This document shows positions 22,901 through 37,488 of a DNA stretch of 64,000 bases, piece after piece (the stretch's first letter is position 1; each line of letters opens with the position of its first letter). Origin of the DNA: Struthio camelus (Eukaryota; Chordata; Aves; Struthioniformes; Struthionidae); the NCBI RefSeq assembly GCF_040807025.1, contig NC_090956.1, forward strand, positions 4,824,517 to 4,888,516, written 5' to 3'. The translations under genes were made by a program, and so were the position numbers. The notes under the pieces were generated by a model. It worked only from the letters and a program-made list of their open reading frames with translations. It did no database searches and had not been told where the DNA came from.

Positions 22901-25599
22901 ATCCCTCGAGAGCAAGGCCCTGGGCTGGGCTTTAACAGGAGCTGGCTTGCGGTGCTTATTCCCAGGTGCCACCCAGCATCACCTTGAACACTTGACAGGG
23001 AGCCCCTGAGGCTGTCCAGAGCTGCAGTGCAAATGGCCCTGGGCTTGACTGTGTGCCTGCCCGGCTGCCGCCAGGCAGCAAAGCTCCCTCCTCCTCCTCC
23101 CTGTGCCCTCCTCAAGCTGCCTGGGCCCGGCTTGCCTGTGCAATGCTGCCGTGGCCCAATAAACCCTGAGAACGTCTCATCCTTCTTCCTTTCTCCCCAA
23201 ACACGCTCCGCAGCAGCCCTGACGTGGCTGGTGCCAGTCCGTCACTACTGCTAGGAGTGAGGCAAGACCACTGCGCAGGCCAGATCTGCCCCTGCCTGGG
23301 GCTTCCTCCTTCCGAGGAGCACGGCGGCTCGTTGCTGTGCCTTCCTCTTCCTCGTCACCCCGGAGGCCTTCGAAACAAGAACAAGAGGTTACAAGGAGTG
23401 AAATGTGCTGTGCAAAGGATGTTATGCCCATAGATAGCAATATTTGGAGAGAAATGCTTTCACCAAGGTGGATCCAGGCTGGAACTGTTTTGTGCGTTGC
23501 TCCTACAAAGTCCCTGCAGGAAACCCAGTCCCTGATTTTCTGCCTACTGGCTTGCCTCTTCCTTGGGGCATGCGGGAAGTTGCAGAGACAGTCACCCTTC
23601 CGTGTCACAACCCATTTTCCGTCTGAGCAATCCCATGGTCCTGATGGCCCCTGTATCTGTTTGGCTTCCTCTGCTGCTCTGCTGACCCTGGTGCTCCAGC
23701 AAAGGAAGAGGCCTGGAAGTCACCTCTGAAACCCTGCACAGCTCTGGCATGGGGGAAGGAAGAGAGCTGGAATGTGGATGTCCCAACCCCATTTCTTGGC
23801 CATCGGAGGAAGAGCCAAACCCAAATGCTCCAGCTGAGCTTCCCCATCCTCCCATCTCTGACTGGCCAGCACGGAGGCACGGTGCCATGAGAGGTGCTTC
23901 TGTGGAGTGTGCCACCTTCGAGTTTGGAAGCCCTCAAGGTTTAAATGAGATTTAAGTGGTAGTTTGGCCTCCCACTGGGTAGGGAGTTTCACGCCATGCA
24001 TACACACAACCTGCATTTTTCAAACATTCTCCCAGCCGATAATGTCGCCACCGCCCTGGCTGGGATAAACGCAGGCTCACGCATGTCGCCTGCATGGGAC
24101 CACCACAGCCCCAGGGCATGCAGGCAGCAGCACTGCAAAGAGGCTCCCGAGGGTCACAAAGTTACCCCGGCGCAGGGAAAGACCAGCTCCTCGACGCGCT
24201 CCTCGAAGGCGGCAGGAGAGACTTGACATCTGACAAAACCGTGAGGAATCTGCCGAGTCCATTCACGCTTTCTCCTTCTCCATCTGTACTATAAGGGCCA
24301 GCCCCTTATACAAACTAGCTGTTTGCTGCAAGATGAATATGAAGGTGTCCTCATTAGTCCTTGGGGAAAGTTTTCATTTCAGACTGGGTGAAGACCAGGC
24401 ACACGGCATGTCAACAAGCCAAGGGAGTCACAGTTAGCACATGACATTGACAGCTTTTGTTTAACTTTCTCTTGAGATCTTACCTCCTGCCAGCAGGAAT
24501 GCGTGACACGAGCCAAAGCACACTCCAAAACACTGTCTTGACGGAGAGATGGAAACTTCTGGGGCAATGGGCTGAGAGGGTAATAAAATACAGTTGTTGT
24601 GATTTCTCTTGCGGGGATCGGTGTCTCTGCACAGGAGCTTTGTAATGAGTGGGTTTCTTCAGTCCCTGTACTTGTGCGCTGAGTGACATCCGGGTGATTT
24701 CGAAGCGGATTCACCCCCTTGCACCTCCTGCCCTCCAGGATCCCCCCAAGCCAGGTTTGCTACTGATTTCAGTGAGAGCCAGACCAGAGGGCTGGTTGGG
24801 AGCCACATCGTCCCTGGAGAGAACGGTCTCTCTCCTTCGTCCCGCTGACTGCCCGATGTGAGCGGACTCACCCTGCGCTGCACCGCTGCGCACGGCCTGG
24901 GGACCGACCCTGCAGCGAGCTCAGTCTATCTGACACAGGGGAAAAACCTCCTGGGTCCTGCTCCATTGAGTCACCGGCACCCACTCGCTGACGGCAGGGA
25001 ACAAGCCTGGGACCTCGAGAGGACAAGGTGGGAAGTGACAGATGGTAGCTGGATGTCATTATCGGTGGCTCTAGTGAAAGGGCCGAGTGCTCCGTACACA
25101 TTGAATCACCCTCAGGGGGTTATTTTAATCAAGGAAGACATGGGGAGTGAATGGGGGACTGACAACAGCTGGCCCCACTTCTCCGCCGTGGACTCCTTGC
25201 CTTGGGCAAGGCGCTACGTCAGGGTTTCCCACCTTCTGTGCAAAGAGAGCCAGAAATAGGGCTCGGGCAGGCCCTGAGCAGCTCTGACATGGGCCTCTGC
25301 AGTGCTGTTCCTAGGAAGGGACAAGCTCCCACCTCGCCTGCTTCATCCCTGCGCACCCCGGCCCCTGCGCCTGCAGGCTGAGGAGCCAGGCATGCATTCA
25401 GGGCACCCTATCTGCAGGATCTCATGGCTGGCCCTAAACCACAGCTATCCCAGATCCTTCTCTCCCATTAGCCCACCAAGCTGATGTGACTCTTGTTGCT
25501 GGAGGTAAACGGCAATTAAACCCCCTAAACGCAAAGCATCTCATATTACCTGACATGAGCTATACAGTCCTCCAAACTGGGGGAAATATGTTTCCACCT
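19946..25599. other. Intergenic, moderate GC, no gene recognised
   Basis: Largely unique sequence in which no exon, RNA gene or repeat family was firmly recognised. A perfect 8-bp inverted repeat of TATAAGGG lies at 24,290-24,310. Short open frames (60-140 codons) have no recognisable domain and no supportive splice pattern. Confidence 0.5.
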
Positions 25600-25750
25600 T
25601 CTCCGTATCTCGATTTCCCATATGGAAAATAAAGACAGCCTTCTCTGCCAAAGGCTTAAAGACCCCTGGACAGAAAGTGCCATTAGCCTCATTGCTGTCA
25701 GCAAAGCTGCGATGAGATCAAAGCGACTTTCACGGCGTGCTTGGATATTC
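25600..25750 (-). mobile_element. MIR/L2-like SINE remnant
   Basis: Read on the plus strand, 'ctcgatttcccatatggaaa ataaag' and, further right, 'gatgagatcaaagcgacttt' follow the order of an inverted MIR element (the 'cagtttcc-catctgtaaaa' core, then the 'aaatgagat...aaagcgctt' tail). It is strongly decayed; the family is a judgement by eye. Confidence 0.35.
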
Positions 25751-27429
25751 CAGTATCTGTTTCATCTCCCAGGTACAGTATTAGACAGCAGAAAACTCCA
25801 TCCAGCTGTCCCCCTGTCTTTATTGTTAACGACGGAGAAAAATCAATTTTCCAAGTAATTAAAAAGCAGTTGAAAATACACCGTATGGGATGACATAACG
25901 CTGTGTAACATGTGCGCGAGCCTTTCGATGGGCCAGGTAACAAAACCCCAAGGAACGTCCTTTGTGGGAAAGTCCCCCAGGGACTGCACCATGGCAGCGT
26001 GTTGCTCAACGCCGGTTTGGGAGTCCCCGGTTTCAGTCAGAGGCTGTGCCAGTGGGGTGGCGAACAGTGCCAGAGGGCTGACACTTGCAAAGAAAGTCCA
26101 GGGAGTGTCTGCTTTTTTCTCTTCCCCTTATTTGTTCTGGTTTTAGCTGGAGGAAATATGCCCCGAAGCTGATGCTCTGCCTAGCTGGAAGGGCAGGTCT
26201 ACACGGGGGATCTTTTGGCTGAGCGAGGCTGGTCTAAATCCCCGCGTGGAAGCTCTCCAACCAGAATAAGAGGCCAGTGTAGGGCTCAGCTTATTCCTCC
26301 CCCACTGCCGGGACAGAAGCAAACCTGAAAGATGCATGAGCCAGGCGGAGAGCGCTGGGGAAGGCAGCAAGACGGCACCGCTACAGCGGTCTGCTTGCGC
26401 CAGCCTAATCACCCTGCGCTGGCGAATGACCTTGGGTAGAAATGATTCAACACTTAGGCCTCACCGTCTCTCCCTGTCAAGGTCAACCAGACAGCGCCAG
26501 CAGCGTGTTTAACGGCTGGGGGAAGGGAGGGCCTCGCTCCGCTGCCGTCGGATGGAGAGCCGAGCTGAGCGGAGCCGGCTCTGCCTTGGCCTTCACGGGG
26601 CCAGCGCCAAGGGGCCGGGGATGCACAGCCCCGGCGCTAGCCAGGATGCCTGTTGGCGCCATGGCTGGCCGTTTACCCTGCTTCCTTAAGCCAGGGCTGA
26701 AAATCCAGACCTGGTCATCTGCTCATGGCACAACGCCACCTGCGTGGGCTGGTAGGAAGAGGCGACCCTGGGGCGAGTGTCATGATCTGGAAATGAAGGC
26801 GCAGCAACCAGCTCGGGAGCATGCAAAGGAAGGAGTTGGGAAAGCCGTGCATGGAGGCCAGGGGAGACCAGAGCTGCAGGCACAACTGGGGAAACGGATG
26901 CAGAAACAAGCCCCGTTCAGTGCTTCAGCCTCCCCCGCTCCTGTTATCAGGGACTAAAGCTAGTACAATAGGTTATAAATCAGCCCCATGTCCCTTTCTA
27001 CCACCTCTGGGCAGGACTGTGCCCGCTTGCGCTGCCCCAGCTAAATCTAGCACAGTTTGTCCATCAGTGTCCTGAAAATGGGAGGTGGTGAATTTACACA
27101 CGGTTTTCCAGTGTAGTACGAAATACTAATTCACCCTGGATGAAGGAGACGCTTGATGTGATTTTAGCTTCTCCATGTAGATGCGGCAGGTCAGGGGAGA
27201 ACGGTCCCATACAGAGGTTTGCAGAGAGAAAAGCTTTCATCTCACTCCAGCAAAAGGCATTGATAAATCGGAGTGAGCTCTGAAGAGATCAATACGAAGG
27301 AGCAGGAACTTTGGCTATTGATGTATGAGAATATAGAGTAATCCTTAAAGGGGAAGAGGAGAGTCTGCAGCTATTTGAAAGAGATGAGATAGCATCGGGG
27401 AGACAATGAAATGAGTAAGGGAAGTGTCA
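25751..27429. other. Intergenic, no gene recognised
   Basis: Unique sequence with an AT-rich patch near 25,820-25,900. Several short frames without family resemblance. Nothing else supported. Confidence 0.45.
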
Positions 27430-27565
27430 GGGGCTGTTTAGCGTCAGACTGGAGAGGTTTTAGATTGAACGCGTCTCCATAGAGGGAGAGGTGGAGGCCA
27501 TCAGCGCTTGGATGTTTAAATCGACCAGAGCAAGCACCTCCAAAGGAGGCACGGTGTGGTGAAGT
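27430..27565 (+). mobile_element. Possible CR1 LINE 3' fragment
   Basis: The string 'gtggaggccatcagcgcttgg' followed by 'atgtttaaatcgaccagagc aagcac' has the word order of CR1 3' ends (residual ORF2 tail followed by 'gattt aaa ... ctgga'). It is short and decayed, and could be chance or another LINE subfamily. Confidence 0.35.
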
Positions 27566-29931
27566 CTCCAGCCTCGCAGTTGTCTGTGGTCCCAGGCCTC
27601 AGCTCCTTGATTAGATTTCACCTCAGGCAAATCCCCACTGAAGCTAGCGTGGCGAGGGCTGAACTGCAAAAGAGGAAGGTGCTGGGATGGGTCCCCATGC
27701 TGTGAAATAGGGGATGTGGCCAGGGCCTTTCCCTCTTCCCCTTTGGAGCAGGAAGAGAGGGAAAAGGCAGCGCTTAGAAAAACTTCTATGACTGAGGCAG
27801 AAGGGTGATTTAAAATAGTCTTGCTTCTTTCAGAAGTTTCCCCCTCTTCTCTCGGTCTCATGACAGCCAGAGGGACAGAGCTGAAGCCCAGATGAATGAG
27901 TCAGGGAAGGCATGGATGTGGAGAGCGGCTGGCTCTGAACAGGACACGTGAGAGTTCAAGCCAGTCCCTCAGCTGGCTGGGTAATGTGTCCCCCTTGTCT
28001 AATTCTCTCTCCTCTCCCCCAGAAGAGCGGCAGATGCAGTCACTGCATGAATGAGGGCTGCTGCTCCGGGGGAAGGACGGGAAGGCGAGGCGAATGAGGG
28101 GGCTCAGACCAGCCTTTCCAAATGGGCTGGAAGCGGAGACAGCAGGAGCAGGCGGCTGCAAGGAGAACAATGACAGCACATGCTAAGCAAAATAAGGCCC
28201 CAGTTACAGGCACAGGGAGAAGCAGGCAGAAAAGAGAGTTCACATTTTGTCCCATGAAAGCAGACAAAGTAAAATTGAAGGAGTGGGAGGTACAGGGCAG
28301 GAAGCAGAAATAAAGGCAGGACCGCACACTATCGGTGCCCAGAGCCAGGCCTGACCGTATCAGCCAGCGAAGGGCAGGAGGAATCCTCCTCCAGATGGTT
28401 TTGTCCGGAGCCAGCGTGAGCTGAGCTCTGCAGCACAGACCCAAGGACAGGCAAGGAGAAGTGAAGCAAAACAGGGAAATTCTGGAGTCTGCTTTTGGTT
28501 TCAGGTTGGCTGGCGCTAGGAGGTACTCCATGGCCGTTGCTGTCCTCATGGACCTTTAGAGCAGCCTTGGCAGACCTCGGCACTGAAAAACCGCTTGGGG
28601 GGTTTCCTGTGCTTTCTTTTGCTCTCTCCTCTCTGGGTTACGGCAGGTCTTGGCTGTGCAGAGGCTGTCTGCACCGTGACCCGTGTGCCCTGTGTGCTGA
28701 AGGGTAACACACTTCTACTGAGGTTTTTGGCAATAGGAAACTGAGACCGCCTTGTGTTTTCACGGCACGTAGTTTTGACTATTGCCTTAGCTCAGATCTC
28801 AAACCCTGAAGGTTGCTTATTGGAAGTCTTGTCTCCATCTTCCTTCTCTCTCTGCTAAGACGTAGAGGCATAACTTCTTTTCCATTACTTTTTAGTGGGT
28901 GCGTGAAAAGCTGGGCTCTACATGAGCTTTTCTCCCAGTCTGATGCGTTTGAGAGGGACTCGGAGACAAGCCAGGCCCGAGATGGCAGAGGACGATCACT
29001 GTGGACCTTCGCTGCTCGCTGTTCCTCTTTCTCTCCTTTCGGTTCTCGTGACACACCCAGGTACAGATTAGAAGAGAGCCCTGAATGCAAGACCAGAGGA
29101 TCCTGGCTCAGTCTATCGCATTATGGTCTGTTTAGACCTTGAACACAGCAATTGGTGGGTGGCCTTGCTATCAAATTGCCTTTACGCTCATCACACAAAT
29201 CTTGGCCCGTCCCAACCTCAGAGGAAGTGGCAGTGCCTGGATCACTGGCTGTTTGCTGCGGTTCACATCCTGCGATCCCCATTGGGCCGAAAGTCCCACT
29301 GCCTCCAAAAGACATGAGACCTGGGGCCTGTGTTATTGTGCTCCGGATGTCGGCAGATTGATTGCTTTCTGATTCATTCTCATAATTAGGAGATTCTAAT
29401 TGCCTGGTAATCTCCCGCCCTGCTTAATGGGCTATCTCCTATCTGTGGTTCCCCAGCTCTGGTAGGCCTTACCTGTTCACCAGGATGCTGCAGAGAAGGG
29501 CTTCAGCGGATGCACGCCTGGTCCAGCTAACACAGACGCTCCCAAGCGCCCTGTCCTCCCGCTCACCCCGAGGGCTGCCCACTTCCTGGCCCTCACAGCA
29601 CCTCATTCATACTTTTGGCCCTCAGCCCCTGCTCCCATTAGCCTTTGTGTGCAGGACGGAGCAAAGCGATTGCTGGCTGTGACAGCCACCTCCCCATGCT
29701 GACCTCCCGCTGACATTTCCCTCCCCGTACCCATCACCCCGATGCGTTTGTAGGAGTTTTTGCTAGTGGTTGTTTTCTGCAGGCCCCTCATCAGCGCATT
29801 CAGGGACCCCGTTTTATCCCTGCTGCCCCCAGAGCCACCAGCTATACCCATACCTTGTGGCTCCCCTTATCTGACGTATAATCTTCTAATTAATAATCAG
29901 CCTTTTCAAAGTGGAGTGCAAACATTAATTA
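27566..29931. other. Intergenic, no gene recognised
   Basis: Unique sequence. The patch 29,340-29,435 is rich in TAAT cores (ATAATTAGG, CTAATTGCC, CTTAATGG) and holds a 7-bp inverted repeat GGAGATT/AATCTCC; it may be a conserved non-coding element. A second AT-rich stretch, 29,870-29,945, leads into the MIR-like fragment. Confidence 0.45.
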
Positions 29932-30030
29932 ATTCCCCGTGAGGTAGGTAATTAACAGTGATTATTCCCATTGTCCTGCAAGGGAAGCTGAGATACAGAG
30001 ATCTGGCACCATTCAGCCAAGGTCGCAGAG
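29932..30030 (+). mobile_element. MIR-like SINE remnant
   Basis: The text 'ccgtgaggtaggtaattaac', 'gattattcccattgtcc' and 'gggaagctgagatacagag', followed by 'cagccaaggtcgcagag', follows the MIR core in order (gtgaggtaggtA, attatcccatttt, gaaactgaggcacagag, caaggtcacac). MIR elements predate amniotes and persist as old copies in birds. Confidence 0.6.
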
Positions 30031-30164
30031 AAAATGATCTGCAGCAAGAGCATGTTAGCCCCTGTGCCCCTCCTGCCTGCGCGGCCCTAACAAAAACCTC
30101 TCACTTTGCTGGACTTGATCTTTCTTGGCTGAACACTTCCCACGAGGCCTGAGGGGATGGGACA

Positions 30165-30645
30165 TGGCTCTGGGGCAGCCCATGGCGATGGCCACCTCCA
30201 GCATTGAGGGGACGGGCACGGCCCTAGGGTGGCCCATGGTGATGGCCACCTCCAGCATTGAGGGGACGGGCACGGCCCTAGGGTGGCCCATGGTGATGGC
30301 CACCTCCAGCATTGAGGGGACGGGCACGGCCCTAGGGTGGCCCATGGTGATGGCCACCTCCAGCATTGAGGGGACGGGCACGGCCCTAGGGTGGCCCATG
30401 GTGATGGCCACCTCCAGCATTGAGGGGACGGGCACGGCCCTAGGGTGGCTCATGGTGATGGCCACCTCCAGCATTGAGGGGACGGGCACGGCCCTAGGGT
30501 GGCCCATGGTGATGGCCACCTCCAGCATTGAGGGGACAGGGCATAGTCCTAGTGTGGCCCATGGTGATGGCCATCTCCGGCGTTGAGGGGACAGGGCATG
30601 GTCCTGGGGCAGCCCATGACAATGGCCAGCTCCAGCAGTGAGGGC
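30165..30645. repeat. 54-bp minisatellite upstream of ACTB
   Basis: Eight to nine tandem copies of a 54-bp unit contain CATGGTGATGGCCACCTCCA and GCATTGAGGGGACGGGCACG. Units starting at 30,235, 30,289, 30,343, 30,397 and 30,451 are almost identical; the last two copies are diverged and slightly longer. The near identity of the central copies implies recent unequal exchange. Since 54 is divisible by 3, both strands stay open: an 18-residue repeat in a 275-codon minus-strand frame and another in a 153-codon plus-strand frame. No gene evidence accompanies them. Confidence 0.96.
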
Positions 30646-32339
30646 ACGGGTCCCAGGGGCGTCACCAGGTTCCCGACTCTCTCCTCCCGGCTCTGTCCCC
30701 TCCGAAACACCGATCCCAGATCGGCGCTGGCGCAGCCGGGGCAGCTCTGCGGGGAGGAGGCAGCCAACACGGAGCCATGCCCAGGCCGCGGATGGCTCCC
30801 TGGGGCTGGGGCTGCCGGTCCCAGTCCGTACCCCGTGTCTGCTCTCCACTCGTCTCTCCTCCCTCACATGAGGTAATTGCAAAACTCCATCTCAGAGGCT
30901 TTTGCACGGTTCCTCCTGCTGCTCTCTCCTTTGTTTGTCCCGGGGAGCACCGGTGCGGCTATCCACGCTCACCGGGAGACAGAGCGCTGCGCTTCCCCCT
31001 CCCTCCGGACAGGGACCCCGCCGCCGGGACGGATGCTGGCGGTTTGGGGAGGGCAGCCTGGTCCTCCAGGCCCTAACCCGCACCCGTCCTCGCCGGTGGA
31101 GCCCCCACGGCGGCTCCCCGGTGACAAAGAGCAGGCGGGAGCCGGCTGGAGAGCAGCAGCCTCCCTCGTGCGCCACCTCCCTGCTCACGCTGCCTCACCT
31201 GGGGCCTCTCCGCTCAGGACCCTCTCTGAGATGCCAAACCAGAGGTGTCCCATGAACAACATGCATTTTTAGCTTCCCCTCCCCCGCCCCGGGGACTTTT
31301 TCTGTTGTTACTGCTTTCAGCTAGACTGGATATTTAAAGCACCTATGCTAAAGCCGGTGTGCTTCACACTGGCAACAGATTGCAAGTTGATGCTGCTACT
31401 TTACTTACAGGGCTGCTTAATTAACTTGATTAATCAGCCCATGTTTGTACAGTGTTCTGGGGATGCAAAGCCCTCTGTCGCTGCTGGCCGCTGTTTTGCT
31501 GATGGTGCCCTCGCCTTGATTTTGAACTGGTATCTTATCGTAGTAACGAGACACAGGATTGCAGAAACGCAGCCCGGAGAGGGACAGCCACGTATCGCGC
31601 CGCACACCCTTCCAGCAAGCCTTGCCCCACCTGGATCAAAGGGGGGGGGGGAACCAAATATTGCCCAAATCCAGCCAAATCGCTGCTCAGGCAGTGACCC
31701 CCGTGCAGAGGGGCAGGCATCCCTCGCCGGCCAGCCGAGCCGCTCGGCTTGACTCAACGCCTTAGTCAGAGCCGGGGGAGCGTTTCCTTCTTCCAGGTGA
31801 CATGTCCGCAGCGCCTTCTCCCTTCATAAAAACATAGTCGTGTTTTAACGGTTTTCTGAAGGGGAAGGCAGCGTTCGCCCGGCAGGTTCACGGGACGGAC
31901 CGGCCGCAGCGGGTCGCGAGAGCTCTTCCCCGCCGCCTGCTGACACCAGCAGCGCACTTGGCCCGAGATCTAACTTTCCACCGGAATCCGGTCCGGATCG
32001 CCGTGACCCTTCGCCCGGCGCCCGGGCAGCGCGCTGGGCAGACAGACAACGGGCCCCGCCGCCCCGCAGAGACACCCAGCGTGGGGGGGCCGGGGCCGAG
32101 GCGGCCCCTCGCTGCGGCCTTTCCCGGCCGGCTCCGCTTCTTTGTGTTGCCGGGGGGGGACAACGCGGACGCCCCCCGCCCGCCCTCCCTCCGCTGGGCC
32201 CACGCGGGGCGAGCCCCCCCCCAGCCCCACACCCCTCCGCGATGTGTGGTGAGGGAAAGGAGGGAGAGCGCGGGGGGGGGGGGGGGAGCGGGGGGCGCTG
32301 CCTCGCGCGAGGCGCGGCGGCGCGAGGCGGGGAGGCGCG
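30646..32339. other. Intergenic region upstream of the ACTB promoter
   Basis: GC-rich at both ends with an AT-rich patch at 31,330-31,460 (CTTAATTAACTTGATTAATC and neighbours) that may be a distal ACTB element. From about 31,870 the sequence enters the ACTB CpG island. No exon was recognised. A G15 run at 32,272-32,286 ends about 60 bases upstream of the CCAAT box. Confidence 0.5.
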
Positions 32340-32440
32340 GCGGGGGCCAATCAGGAGGGCGCGCTCCGAAAGTTTCCTTTTATGGCGAGGCGGCGGTGGC
32401 GCCGGCCCTATAAAACCCGGGGCGCGCGGCGGGCGGGAGT
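32340..32440 (+). promoter_or_regulatory. ACTB: ACTB core promoter (CCAAT, CArG, TATA)
   Basis: In order: CCAAT box at 32,347-32,351, the SRF-binding CArG box CCTTTTATGG at 32,376-32,385, and TATAAAA at 32,409-32,415. The block from the CCAAT box to GGGAGTCGCTGCG follows the chicken beta-actin promoter as I remember it, including CGCGCTCCGAAAGTTTCC upstream of the CArG box. SRF binding to the CArG box couples actin transcription to growth signals and to the G-actin/MRTF loop. The start site is estimated at about 32,438 from TATA spacing. Confidence 0.95.
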
Positions 32441-32540
32441 CGCTGCGAGCTGCCTCCGCCTCGCGTGTGTGTGCGCGCGTGCCCTGCTCCCGCCTCGCGC
32501 CGCCCGCCCGCCCCGGCTCTGACCGTGCAACTCCCCAAAG
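32438..32540 (+). other. ACTB: ACTB non-coding exon 1 (5'UTR)
   Basis: The short leader exon runs from the inferred start to the donor at 32,541 (AAAG|GTGAGC). It contains no ATG. Its position, size of about 100 bases and pyrimidine/GC-rich content match the vertebrate ACTB first exon. The remaining leader bases (34,217-34,222) are in exon 2. Confidence 0.85.
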
Positions 32541-36892
<4,352 letters not shown>

Positions 36893-36946
36893 ACCGGACT
36901 GTTACCAACACCCACACCCTTGTGATGAAATGAAACCCATAAATGC
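36893..36946 (+). promoter_or_regulatory. ACTB: ACTB 3'UTR zipcode (IGF2BP1/ZBP1 binding)
   Basis: The 54 bases after the stop are the zipcode that localises beta-actin mRNA to the leading edge and growth cones through IGF2BP1 (ZBP1). The bipartite site is intact: CGGACT at 36,896-36,900 region and ACACCC at 36,914-36,919, about 13 bases apart, within the accepted spacing. Compared with the chicken zipcode from memory, I count about three substitutions, all outside the two contact elements. Confidence 0.93.
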
Positions 36947-37464
36947 GCATAAAACAAGATGAGATTGGCATGGCTTTATTTGTTTTTTTTTGGCGCTTGA
37001 CTCAGGATTAAAAAACTGGAACGGTGAAGGTGTCAGCAGCAGTCTTAAAATGAAACATGTTGGAGCGAACGCCCCCAAAGTTCTACAATGCATCTGAGGA
37101 CTTTGATTGTACATTTGTTTCTTTTTTAATAGTCATTCCAAATATTGTTATAATGCATTGTTACAGGAAGTTACTCGCCTCTGTGAAGGCAGCAGCCCAG
37201 CTCTGAGGAGCCAGTACCAGTTACTGGTGTTTGGTTATAATTGCTTGTCTGTAAATTATGTAACCCAACAAGTGTCTTTTTGTATCTTCCGCCTTAAAAA
37301 CAAAACACACTTGATTCTTTCTCTGATTTGTCAAGCAAGTGGGCTGTGTTCCCCAGTGATAGATGTGAATGAAGGCTTTACAGTCCCCCGCAGAGTCTAG
37401 GAGAAGTGGTGCCAGTATGTGGGGAAGGGAGGGGCTACCTGTACACTGACTTAAGACCAGTTCA

Positions 37465-37470
37465 AATAAA
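37465..37470 (+). terminator. ACTB: ACTB poly(A) signal AATAAA
   Basis: AATAAA in TTCAAATAAAAGTGCACAC, followed by a GT-rich downstream element (GACTGGTGTTAGCTGTTCTT). No second AATAAA was seen in the next several hundred bases, so a distal tandem site near the gene is not apparent. Confidence 0.92.
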
Positions 37471-37488
37471 AGTGCACACAATAGAGGC

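Larger units (their letters stand above)
36893..37488 (+). other. ACTB: ACTB 3'UTR
   Basis: About 595 bases from the stop to an inferred cleavage site near 37,488. After the zipcode it carries a long block shared with mammalian ACTB as I remember it: GCTTGACTCAGGATTAAAAA, CTGGAACGGTGAAGGTG, GAGGACTTTGATTGTACATT and AATAGTCATTCCAAATAT ... TGCATTGTTACAGGAAGT (37,129-37,171). Strong 3'UTR conservation suggests further mRNA-stability or microRNA control. Confidence 0.9.

Noticed and set aside
30055-30882. 275-codon minus-strand frame with an 18-residue repeat
   Set aside because: It is explained by the 54-bp minisatellite; there is no homology, promoter or splice sites.
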